DNA from: Rugalucina vietnamica
Taxonomy: Eukaryota > Mollusca > Bivalvia > Lucinida > Lucinidae
DNA length: 64,000 bases
Assembly (NCBI GenBank): GCA_964017185.1
Contig: OZ024870.1
Span: forward strand, 24,265,621 to 24,329,620
Reading direction: 5' to 3'
The position numbers and the translations under genes were made by a program. Positions 23,301-36,453 of this stretch are shown here, piece by piece. Numbering within the stretch: position 1 is the stretch's first letter; each line of letters opens with the position of its first letter. The notes below the pieces were generated by a model. The model worked only from the letters and a program-made list of their open reading frames with translations. It ran no database searches and was not told where the DNA came from.

Positions 23301-26300
23301 GTAATTCACCAACTAACAAAAAGGTTAAATACGATACTAATATCCACAAATCGGCTACTTCCGTCGATCATGACATGTGTTAGTAGAATACGGAATTAAC
23401 CGAAACGTGCCTGGACATCACTAAATGTAAGTGTATACTCACTATAAACTAATGGCTCTTTTTTCTCTGAGTAAAGAAACAAAAATGTCTATGCAATAAT
23501 GACTAGCTTTCGAAAGTCTTCAGGTATTCATCATTATATAACATGTTTACTTATATTATTAGGTGAATAACCTATGTGAAAACGTGCTTATGTATTATTT
23601 TGATATGATAAGTATTGATAGCATGGAATAAGACAATTGTTAAAATGCAATATTATATCTGTTGACATTGTGTCACCATAATATCTGTGTCCAAGGGGTC
23701 AATCGAGATATAGTCTAATTTCTTTTGTATAACATTTCTAATCTCAAGCAACTAAATTGTAACACTATAAAACACATCAGATATGGGAATGTTTGTAGGA
23801 CGATTGGTTGTGATAAAGAAAAGACATCATGTTCTCGACCTACAACTAGACGTAGCCCAGATGTTCTTCGAAACGTGATAAGCTAACATTTCTCTCTTTC
23901 TCTCTGTTTCTAGCTCTCTCTAAATCGCCGATGAAGTTGAATAGTGTCGAATTCAGGAAAAATATGTTCTATCTCTTTCTGTGCAAATATTTGCAGGATA
24001 TATTTGTTCACTACATTATTGAAGCATGCTGTTAGTATTTTGTACCCGTAATAGATTATATATGATATTTATTAAATGTGGTAAACCAACACCGTTAGTT
24101 GATGAGTATGTTTGGGTTTAGTAGTTCTAATCCTTACGCATTTTTTCTCATTATATTTTGCCAATAAATCATGTGTAAATACATTCTATATAAACGCAGA
24201 CATAGCCATGTCAGAGAATCTTTTTCGATCACCGTCTAACATAATGGCTATAAATACGCCCGATGAATCATATTTGTCATTGAACTTGGTAAAAGCAACT
24301 CATAGAAAGAGCAGGAAAAGTGTAATCAACCACATCAGGATAACATGTCCATGCAATAAATACCCCCTTAAACCCCACTTTTATCTAGTGAAAATGGGGT
24401 TTGCAGGGATACACCTATTTTTCTTATTTTTGGTTCAAAACAGATTGTGGGTACTCGTTAGTTCCCACAATGTATGTTTTGGAGCAAAAATAAGAAAAAT
24501 AGATATACCCCTGCATACCCCAGTTTTACCATATAAAAGTGGGTTTAAGGGGATATTCATTGCACGGACATGTTTTTCTGATGCCAAGCACTGTATCGTT
24601 AAACTGGTATAAAAGCGTTAAACTTGAGCAGAAATAAATGAATGATATTTTAATATAAATTTTGATGTACGGCAATTATATACACAAAATCTATTATTGC
24701 ATGCTTTAATCTCTTAGTGCATGCATTATTTTAAACAATGTGTTAACCAATGTGCAAAATATTTACAGTCTTCTGTTAGAAGGTAGAAATAGAAAACAAT
24801 TTGTTGAGCAATGTAACTCATCACAAAAGTCAACAAGATTTTTCAAAGCAAATATTTTATTTTATATAGTTTCATAACAGTATGACAAAATGCGTAGCTT
24901 TATTCCCCATTGCAGAATCTATGCAGATATATAATATATAACAAATTCAAGCATTTACAGTGAACCATCAACAGTGAATAAATATACTGAATCAAGAAAT
25001 ATAAATCTAAACATATATATTTATGGCAAGTGCCGAGACATTTATTCTAATGTTATTACAAACACGTGCTGTTAGCATGAAGGGTAAAAAGTAAAGGAAA
25101 TAACAATTGTTAACATGTAACAGTATATAAATAATCTAGTAATGGAAGACATTTTAATCATTGTCAAGTTGATATTGATAACCAAGAATCGATACAATCA
25201 ACAGAAGTGTCACATTTATATTAAGTTTATGAAAAAGACAAAGGAAATATGACGAAAAGAACATATAGAGCATCTTGTCTGTTTTCTGTTGCGAGTTTGA
25301 TAATTTCAAAAACACTGTAACGCGAATGCAAGGTTTTATAAACATATGGCGTTGACTGTACTGTATTTGCCATTTTTGAGTTTAACTGCGTTCCATAACT
25401 TGTGAACGCGATAAATGTTTCTGTATAACGAAATATAGCCTGTCTCTGGTGAAAAAAATGGCCTTGTCGCCTCAGTCTTGGACAGCTGGCGTATAAATGC
25501 AACAAAACGCCATATCATACAATGCTACATATACAGCGGCATCAGGTTATTTGATATAAACTCCAATTCCGTTTGACTGATCATTACTTTTAAACCAAAA
25601 ATATTCCGTTCAGATTAAAGATAAATGCTTTAATAGATTAAATTTAATGTCCAGCTGTTCACATTTCATGTAGATTATTAAGAACAAAAATCAATGATTT
25701 GACGTTACAATAAAAATCTGTGAATGATTTCGCGTTGTTACACATGTCATCGAAACATTCTGACAAATTCGAAATAATATAATAGCATTAATATCATATC
25801 TTGAAGAAGGAAAATGACACTTTACAAGTTTACAACATGTTAGAGGAAGGAGACCGGGGTATTTTTAACTGACTGAATTTTATTATAGAAACACAGTTTT
25901 TAACATGGCTCTGTACTCCTGACAAGCAGTGAATGCTCTATAAAGCAAAGGAGTAAAAAAAGATCCGTATCCTTTTTTTGTCCCTTGAAAAAGCTAACTA
26001 TGTGTCCCTCAGTACAAACTGATTTTTGCAGCTACAAAAATCACATGTTACATTGTGCATGCTTAGTAAGGCAATGATATGATAAATCCCCAGCCTCCGT
26101 CATCAATTGAAATCCAATTTTAAAGACGAGCTAGATGTACAGTTATTAATTTAGAAGAATAAACTATTATTTCTGAGAAACGCACTGTGCTATAATTACT
26201 ACAATTGTCATTAAGCGTTGACTACTCTGGAACTACGGAGAGAATAAGAAACTAGGACTCATTTACTAACTCGATTGCATGCTGCTTCCACCACCGCCGC

Positions 26301-29300
26301 CCATGATTATCTTCGAAAGATCTTCCCCACCTCGGCTCCTCATATGGCTTTGATCCTCAACAACTCGACGAATATCCCTGTAAAAGCAAGGTCGGAGTAG
26401 CTTTATTGGGACTGCAGTGGAGACTTTTATTGAAATTGTATGGTAATGGTAATGTCTTATTTCCCCTTTTTTATCAACTTAATCGTATTGTTACTGGAAA
26501 AGTTATATGTGAGAAATTTCTTGTGAGTACAAACATTAAAATTTATTTTCGATAAATACTCGCCCCCTATTCATAATTTATCTATTTTCTACTGGTAAAA
26601 CAATTCTTGTATTATAGAACGTAATTAATCACGATTCAACAATAACAGGTCTACTCCTTCCATATTCCAGCACAGCCAAATGTGTATACTTACCCTACAT
26701 TGTCAAAATTAATGCTTTTGTTTTCCCATTAGTGATGAGCCTTATTATTAGGACGAGTCCACTTTCACTTTCTCTAAGCAAACAGAATTGCCCCAGATGG
26801 GACGCCGCGTTCTGTGGCGTCATATCTGGGGCTATACTGTTTGCCTATGTCCCATAAACGACTTATAATGGTGTCAAATTTGTATCTGATGAAAAAAATG
26901 AAGTTTCAGTAAAATCAATTGATGAATAATTATTTTAAAAACTTTTAAGTCAATTTAGCCTTTCTATAACAAGAAATATATTCAGAATATGCATTCAGAG
27001 AAACATATTCACCGCCTAGTCATATTTTATCATATGTCATACAGTCAACGCAATCCATTTATTCTGTTTTACCTTTACGTCTTGATATTAAAACAAATAT
27101 GATTACATTATATTTAAAGAAGCGTGTTAGACGTGTGATAATTTGGCAAAGGCGCTTTACGAAATGTATAAAATATTAATTGATGTTTGAGCCTTTTATC
27201 CCTATGAAGCTACAAAAATACAATGCACTGAAAAATGAAAACTCCAAAAGCATAACAAATGTAGCTGAACTTTGGATGAAAACTATATGATACCCATGGA
27301 TGCGTGTTAGATCTAAGTTGTTAAAATATGCCATCAGGTTCTTTAGTCGTCAAATAAAACACCACCATCTACACTAAATCACAGAGAAGTAGCTGGGAAT
27401 TTGTATATGAAACTAAACAATTGAACATTGAATACTAGTATATCCTCAATTTCAGTCCTTCAGGTTACCCAACAAGGTTAGAATATTAAGCGTGAAAATT
27501 ATTCATAGAATTACCCAGCTACAACCCTGAAATGTATTCTACAGAGGCCCCTTCAGGGTCTGGACCACATTCCAAAATAAAACAAAATGAAAATATCATA
27601 ACAGAATCAGATGCTCAAAACGAAAATAAAAATAGACAGAAACTGACAGAAACTGACAGTTTACAAACGGCTGGTGATCATTCATCTACCACGAGTGCCT
27701 GCACCTATTTTTGACAATTCAATTTACACCTGGCTAAACAAAAGCAATTTATTGGCTGTCGTTTTCCAGCACCGCTGCAAGGGCCTTCTCTAGAAGCTTA
27801 AAGCTTATTAATAGTCACTCCAGTAGGTAATCAAACTATTGGAATTATCCAAATGCGAAATACCCATGCTCCAGATGACTTTTTTCCTTTTTCAGATTGT
27901 AGTTGGCACTATGTAAAGAGTTATTGATATGAACTGTTAAATCTCCAGGCATCTATAACGTTGACATATGTGTGATCATGTTAACAAAAGAGGTGCAGGA
28001 ACATAAAAAGACAATGAGTGATGGGGTTAAGTTAGAAATTGATGACTCAATGTGCTACAGTAGTGTTATGTACTATGTTAAACTCTAAAATGGTCGCCAT
28101 AATACACTATTTTCATATTTGGACATTTAATATAATGTCCCCAACTTTCGTATTTTAAACTGTCAACACAGTCATGCTACTGAACATCACAAAAAGAAAG
28201 TAAAATGGCACCTTACACTTCTTGTAATAACTTGTTGTGTTTTAAATCGATTCGAAACTTTAGAGATTGGGAAAAGCGCTGCCAGAACTGTTATAGGATC
28301 CATATTACTACAAAAAGAGGGGATTTCTGCAGCAAACGGTTAACAATATCATAAGCCCAGCGAATATATGTCATCTGGAGCAAAGGAAGCATATGTGTCA
28401 GTACTGAATCAAGGTGAAGAAAATCTAATCTTACCGAAGGAAGTGTCGAAGAGTCCATACACTTTTGGATGTTTGCTCGGTGTTTACGGTTTCATTTGCG
28501 TTTAATATGTAATGCTAAACAACTTATGGATAATGACCAAAGGTCATTTCACGAACACGTAACACAGTTTTATTTCTCTACTTTATTTAAAAGCTAATTC
28601 ATATATATGAAAGCAATTTTCAAACCACCTCAATCACAAAGACCTCAATCACATAGACCATGATATAATGGTAAGCTTTGATTACACGATATGTAATGCT
28701 TTTATCAACATGCAACTTAGCAGTCAGTTTATTTACATGAATGCATTTGTAAATGCAAACTGATCGACAGTCATATAACTTTGAATAAGTCTATTGCAAT
28801 AGCTCCTGAAGCAATTAATCTATGAATTTCTTAAAATGTCTGTATTTATATCTATTAGTATTTCATTTGTTTTGTTTTCTGTCAGTTCCTTTATTTCCCT
28901 TTGCCCCTGAAATACAAAAATACAGGAAAGGATGCTAAAGGAGAAATGGCTGAGAAAATAATATGGAAGGAGTAAACATACCCAATAAGAACGAATGATG
29001 CTCAAAGCTTTTTCACTTACAGATCGTCTCTTTTTAAATAATTTACGAGAAGCAAATAATCACAAGGAAAGTCATTACGAAAACTTGTCCATACAAAATA
29101 CAGAGAATGTTTTTCAACTTTCAAAATTGTAAATTTCGTCGGAAAAAAATCGATATTTTTAATATATTTATTCAAAAAATTGGTTGTGGGTACCCACAAT
29201 ATATGTTTTGGATCAAAAATAAGAAAATAAAACAGGCATACGCCTGTTAACCCCAGTTTTACTATGTAAAAGTGGGGTTTAAGGGGGTATACTTTGTACA

Positions 29301-31420
29301 GACATGTTTTCGTGGTGAAACACATTTAGGTCAATTTATCTATTAAAAAGCACAATAACAGACAATCATCGTTTTTCACATTTATTCACATTAAGTTTAC
29401 TTGAACTGATTTGGCACGCCACTTGAAACGGACCATAGTTTATACAATAGTGTTGGCGGTACTGCGACAACTAATAAAACAAAATGGAGACGAGAAACTA
29501 TCGCCTGTTGCAATGTCTCGGGCAATGTCTATAAAAGCTGAGAGTAAAATTACTCACATACAATTTAGTAGGTTGTGTAAGATTTGTCACTTTTGTGTTT
29601 TTAATGCATGGCAGCACGTGGATGTTAAATTTATATGGACTAAACAGCTTAGTGCAAACAAGTCTGACATTTTTTCATGATGAATAGTTTTTAATATTTT
29701 TTTTTTGTTTTATTTGTTTGTTTGAATTGATGCTTAACGTCAGCTATGGTCATGGTCCTATTTTATGTGACTTTTACCAAACATTAGGACGTCATGACAT
29801 CCAAACAGTGTGCTTCGAATATAACCATTCAAGCTTACATGTATGGATGGTTTGACTTGAACCACTTTTAACCTGAGTGGTTAACCAGAAATCAGATGGT
29901 CAGTCAGTGGCGAAGAAGCTGTGCCTGGAGGCACGAGCAGCCCATCTATTTCTTTAGGCCCCAATGGGCGGGGGCATTTGTTTTCATTGTAGTTCACAAA
30001 GAGTTTATCAACTTTCGAGATTTTAACATTAACACACGAAATGCCTTCTTAGCAAAATTATTAAAGGGAACATATTAAAATTATTCCAGATCCTACTTGT
30101 TCTTTGTATGCTGATCCCATTTGCTCTTGGGATTTGTTTATCGAAAACTAAACCCAAATATTCCAATGGGCTCAATAGATACGGAGTCATATGTAAATAA
30201 CAGCATTATTTTCTGTGAGAGTAGTCTCCCTTGGTGAAAAAATTAAAAACTAAAATGGTCATTAGAAGTATTGAAACTGATACAATCAGTTGTATGAATG
30301 ATAAAAATTGTTTTCAAATCGTGTGATATTTGTTTTAGTTGTTGCTCTGATGAAATTCACAATTTTCATAGCTCTTCTATAACGTCATCGTGGAACTTAT
30401 GAATATTTATGAGATAAAATGCTTAATTTCAAATCAGATTATCTCCGGAACCAGTGATGATAATTTGTTAAGGTTTTCTGCAATCAGTTCCTTTAATCAA
30501 TGTCTAATTCAATTTTACAAAATCAAAACCTTATCAAATACAGTACCGTCAACAGTGTCCTTTCCCATTCTTTAGCATCGAAAATGTGATGACTGACAAA
30601 TGTGTTTATGGGATGAACACAGTGTAAGCAAATAATGCATATCAAAAGCTTATAACACGATATATGCGTACGGATATAAAAAGAAAAAAATATTCTCATA
30701 TTAGTCTGGTCACTTTGAAGAATGACAAGTTAAAAAGATTTATTCGTGAGTTAAGACATAAAAATAAAAACTTATTTGCTTTTAGCAAATTTATCGAATC
30801 ACAAATAAATATACATCATACAATAATCATATTCACTTTCTCACGGATGCCGGAATATTTGCTACTGAATGGCTGTCAACTATGCTGCATTATTTTCGAA
30901 GTGTTCAAAACAGCATTGAACAGCAACATACATAATGTTTTAATAGCCAGAAAACCGGAACAGATTAGACAATTTTGATGGTATAGTAACAGAATATATT
31001 TGTTTCTTTATTTGAATGGCAATGTTTTTGTTGTTGACTGTCTTTAAAAAAATGTACATCCATTGAATTATTTGATCCCAATTCCATGATAATATTTTAA
31101 AAGAGTAAGCGTATTTCGTTCAGTCTTATTTCTTCAAAGGCGATGAAAAGGAGAAACAAACAATATCATCTTTTACACCTTGTTGTCGAATATGTAAACT
31201 ATTTAAGCATCTGGGATTGTCATGATTTATACTGTTATGTTAAAGTTACCTAGCTCATGTATTTCATTGCTACATTCTAACCAGCAACTTATGGATGATT
31301 AGATAATTTTACAATTAATTAGGAAAATTGTTTATATTTCTTTGCTTGATCAAAGGTACGAGTACTTTTAATTTACAGCTAACACCCATTGCAATATACA
31401 TGTTTTTTTGTGTTTTTTTT

Positions 31421-31452
<32 letters not shown>

Positions 31453-34030
31453 TTGGATATCATGTATTTGCGGATATGTCTATAATAACCTTAACCACAA
31501 GCGAGTGCAAATTATGTTTGTGGCGTATGTTGTCTTTTATTTACATATTGGATCTCATCATAGGGAAATCTGCTTTGTTAAAGGATCGCTTGATTTTGAT
31601 ACAAAAATGTGCAGTATCTTTGCTATTTTTAATCTGACATTTCAATCCACTTATGTGGCTTTATAGCCCACTTTGTGTTAGATCTGAAGATAGCTCCGAA
31701 GCCAGGTTTTCTCATATCATCAGTCATTTTTTCTCATATTCATTTGAGCCGCCTCGTGGGAAAACAAACAATGTGGTTTCCGGCCAGGTACGACACAAAC
31801 CGACCTGTACAGTCAGAGAAAAGAGCTAGAAGCTTGAAATTTCGGATTTAAGTAGAAGGGAACTGGACTATCCGAGTAGCGAATACAAAGGCGCAGATCA
31901 GCTTCGCAGATCTGCGCCTTTGTTTTCGCCTAGGCAGATTGTTGGTTTTCCCATGTGGCGGCTCATTTTTAGGTCTGAACCCACTGAGACAAAACTTGCA
32001 GTATGGCATTTACACTCATCACTTGGAAGGCTACTGTATTCATTTGCTAGCTCAGGAGTTTCGATAGTGAATGATTGCACTGGTTTAGTAGTGAAATGAC
32101 TGATGAGACACAAAATGTATTTGACAGTTATTTCTTATTTAATTTTTTATTATTACTAATAATAATATTATTGTTATTAAGATAATGGGAAATGCTGACT
32201 TTCAGACCATTCAAGCTCATTAGGTAAGTGTTTCAGGGATACTAGCTTAAAATTGTAATTAGTTATCGAAAGGAAACAGAATAATAATGATGATTTTACT
32301 GTTTTACTGTCAAATGTCTTTCTGCCTCATCAGCCGCGTCGTGAGAAAACGGTATTATTGCCTAGGTGAAAACGGCGCAGATTAGCTGTGCAGTAACCGC
32401 ACAGCTGATCAGTGCCTTTGTTTTCAATACACGGATAGTACAAGTCCTTTTCTTTCTAAATTCGAAATTTCAAGCTTCTAACCTTTTTCTAAGAGTGTAC
32501 AGACCGGTTTGTGTCGGATATTGTCGGAAACCCCGAAGATCAGTTTTCTCGCGTCGCGGCTCTATTTGTTACCACTAAATCAGAATGAATCTGAAAAATA
32601 TTGTTAATTAACCTACTTCTATTTTAACCTACCTCTGCTCTTCTCCCTCCAGAAGTTTCCTGTAGGTGCAAATTTCAGTTTCCAAACTCAATTTTGCGTC
32701 TTTAAGACCTTCGAGTTGCTCCATCATCTCCCTAATGTCTTCATTAAGGTCCTCGATGTTGCATCTCAGTCCTTCCTTGTCTTTTTCGCAATCTTCACGG
32801 CATTCTTTCAACTCTTCCTCCCGTGCTCTTAGCCGGGCTTTCAATGCGTCATTCTGTACAAGAGAAACAAAGCATGTTAGGACTTGAGGTCGAGCAACAG
32901 TCTATCGATTTGGTATCCATAGAAATTCAAGGTAGATCTACATCATATTAGCCCCTCGGGTATGCAAACATAAATGTGGTTATCGATTTTCATACTGAAT
33001 TTGGGAAACTGCTGTCAGCAAAAGCACGATGGAGTTTTAGACTGAAAATAAATTTTTGTTGGTTTGTCCTCAACCTACCCACTCACTTTTTTACCCCCTA
33101 CCCAAAAAATTAGATTGCAATATTGTGAGGTAAAATATTTTTTTCAGTTGATAATTTGCTAGGAATACATTTTTTCTTGCAAGTGCATCCTGTCTACCAA
33201 AAGCATGATTGTTGAGAACATTTGTTGCTGTGTGAAATGCAAAAGATCAAGTGATCAAACATTCAAGATCAATACCAGATTTATCAGATAAAACGACGAA
33301 ATGTCTGCGTTTTTGGCTTTCTACTGAAAGCAAAATATAATATAATAATTTCTCTATCTACCTACCTACCAAATTCTAAAATGCTGGGAAGGTAAAAGGC
33401 AAACAAATAATTTTTTATTCATGCCTTAAATGTTACAGTGGCGTACTTGTAGAATAATACTGTACCTCGGCCTCCAAATCTCTCAAGCGGTTCTTGTGAT
33501 CGCTGAGCTGACTCTTCACTGTCTTAACCTCTGATTTATTAATAGCAGCATCGGCATTTTCCTTGTTGAGTCCCATCTGGATGGTGCGTAGCTGCAATAA
33601 AAATATTCGGTTATTTGGTCATTTTAAACGGTAGAGCCTGTGCGTGAAAACAACACCGATTTGGGTGCCGACCAGGTCCGACACAAATCAGGCTGTACAG
33701 CCTCAGAAGATGATTAAAAACTGGAAAATTTGGATTTAGAAAATAGAGGAATTGTACTATCCTTGTAGTGAAAAAAGGTGCTGATCAGCTCGCTGATCTG
33801 CGCCTTTGTTTTCGCCTATGCAGATTATTGGGTTTCCCATGCGGAGTCTCATATATAACAAAGGGATGTTGTTCTTATCTACGTTAAATGCAGATAGGGG
33901 TTAACCTAATTGTGGCATTTCCAGTTTGTTCTATTCGGTTAGGAAACTTTATAAATACATACAGTTGCAATGTTTTAGATTAATTATTCAATTATCTACA
34001 GAATGCGGTCGATCTATTGGTTTATTCAAG

Positions 34031-34087
<57 letters not shown>

Positions 34088-36413
34088 ACTGAAGCTGGAA
34101 ACAAACTAAATGGAACTATAATTTACCCTCTCCTCATACTGTCTCTTGTTTTCGTCGCACACTCTTGCCAGTTCGTCTCTGTACGAGTCTTGTAGGCTTT
34201 CAACAGCGGCGGCGAAGTTCTTCTTCATTACACTTTGGATGTCGAATGGTTTGTTGTTGATATTTCTGAGGCATTCTCTTAGCCCCTCGATTTCCTGAAA
34301 GAATTCCATGGATGTTTTTGACATTATTGTAGTAACTGGACATGAAAGTATATAGTATTAAATTGTATGGTGTCATCACTACATTTTGCATTAGGCTTTA
34401 TGCGGACCATGCATGGCAGGCGATATTAGAAATTTTCCATGGAGATGTTGGAACAGATAATGCACATAGTTAACAAATATGAGGCATTATTACTCTACAT
34501 GCAACATGAATATAATATTTTAGGAGTTTCTTATTTGATAGTAGGTGGGTGGGGTATGGTTAACGTTTTCTTTAACATGCTTTTTGAGGAATTTGACGGT
34601 TTAATCATGGATGGGTGGGGTAGTATAAAAGTTGCCTTAAACAACACAGTGAGAGCCGATTTAACAATAGATGTTGGGTTATGGTAAAATTTATTTTTAT
34701 AATAACATTGACAGAGTCTACGGTGTTGCCCAATTAATAATAATATTTGGGAGGAGTATGGTACAGGAATTCTGTAACAGAATTTTTCAGGAATTGTCGA
34801 TTTATGGGTGGGTGGGGTACTGTAAAAGTTTTCTTTACCAGCATAACCATAGCCAATTTAATTATAGAAATAGGTACGGTAAAATTTCTTTCTATAACAG
34901 CACTGACAGAACCCTAACCAGTTAAAGGATTTGCCTTTGCCCACTGAATTATATGTGGGTGGGGTATGGTTAAAGCTTTCCTAAACAGTATAGCCAGAAC
35001 AGTCGACTTTTATGGAAAAACGTGGCATTTATTTCAGATACATATTTATATTTCAACCATTGCAACTTACTGTCTTTGATACTAGCGATTTATCTTTTCA
35101 ATTGTGACATTTTACATGTACATGTAAATCTGTTTGATTTCGATAGAGAGCCAGAGTCTTTTAAAAACGCGCGTAAGGATGCTTATAAGTTTTATTAGTT
35201 GTGTCTCCACAACTACCGTGAATTATCATACATACATGTACATAGCAAATAAAATTTAAAACTAAGAAATTTGTTCAAAGTGTAACTGATAATTTGCTTA
35301 TTTTTACTATCTTGGTCAACTGTCAGTGCCCCACCTCAAGAAGTGCTTGTTTTTCAAATTCTAGCTGCTCATCCGCGTCCTTTGCCCTCTCGCTTGCATC
35401 AATCTGTGCAGCTATTGCCTCTTCTAAGTCCTGCAAAAATAAGTGGATTTTTGAAAAGTAATTTAAGAATAGAATGCAAGGGATTGATACAATTAACTCT
35501 GTAAATAACTGCACATAGAAATTCTGAGTATTTGTTTCCAATTGAAAGTTCATGAACGATATGTTTGAATTGCTTGTAACGTTTGTGAAGTGCACCCATG
35601 CCGTTTCAACAGTGCGTGAAACTCCCATCAGTTTTATAGAAACTAGTGAAATGGGGCCTCGATTTGGTGTGATCTTGTAAGTGGGTTTGGAAAAGCAATC
35701 TTTCACGTACAAACAGTAATCTTTTCTAGAGCCCATGATGATTCTCATATTGTCGTTTAGCCAGTGTAGCGCCTTAAGAGGCGACTGTCCTGACCCCTAG
35801 GTCTCGCAAAAAGATTTGCCCATAGTTTCAAATGTTTTAGCATTTCATGGCCTATCCAGAACACATATTCCACATTGATTAGGTAAAAATACCCGTTTAT
35901 AAGGTTCATCTCCAGTATGCAGTGACTACCAAACACATCACGGACCCACGCACAAAATAGAGGAGACAAAAATGTTGACCCAGTCACGACGGTATCGGCA
36001 TAGATCTACTTACATTTCGCAACCTCCTATTATCACCATTGGCAAAGTTCAGTTTGTCTTCTAGATTCGCAAGTCGTTGTCTTAAGTGTTCCGCTTCATT
36101 GGTGAGTTTCTTGCATTCGCCCTCCAGGTCTCCATTTTCAGCCCCTAATTGACCCATTTTGTCGTTCATTTTTCTCAATTGTTCCTCTGCATCTTTAAGT
36201 CTGCAACGAAGACGTAAAATTAAGGAATACTAAAAATACAAGTTTTGAATAACAACTCAGTTAGAACTAAGGAGTGACTTGTCAATTGTACATAGTAACT
36301 ATCATAATCTCACTGCGTGGAAACGTTCTGTCAGCAGTGCAAAAACTGGTACCATTACGAAAACTAGCCCATGCAATATACAGATTTTTGGTGGTAAAAA
36401 AATATGGAATTTC

Positions 36414-36453
<40 letters not shown>

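Larger units (their letters stand above)
26378..32632 (-). other. IF intron 6
   Basis: 6.3 kb between exon 6 and exon 7. It holds family D (26737-26880), family B (29073-29317) and family A (31745-31965, 32331-32563) elements and a long T-run (31405-31454). No exon was found in it, and none is required by phase. Confidence 0.7.

Noticed and set aside
24112-24612. 166-codon open frame on the plus strand
   Set aside because: Most of it crosses a palindromic family B MITE, whose symmetry and lack of stops produce the frame; no domain is visible.
31328-31666. 112-codon frame rich in Phe
   Set aside because: Created by a poly-T run at 31405-31454.
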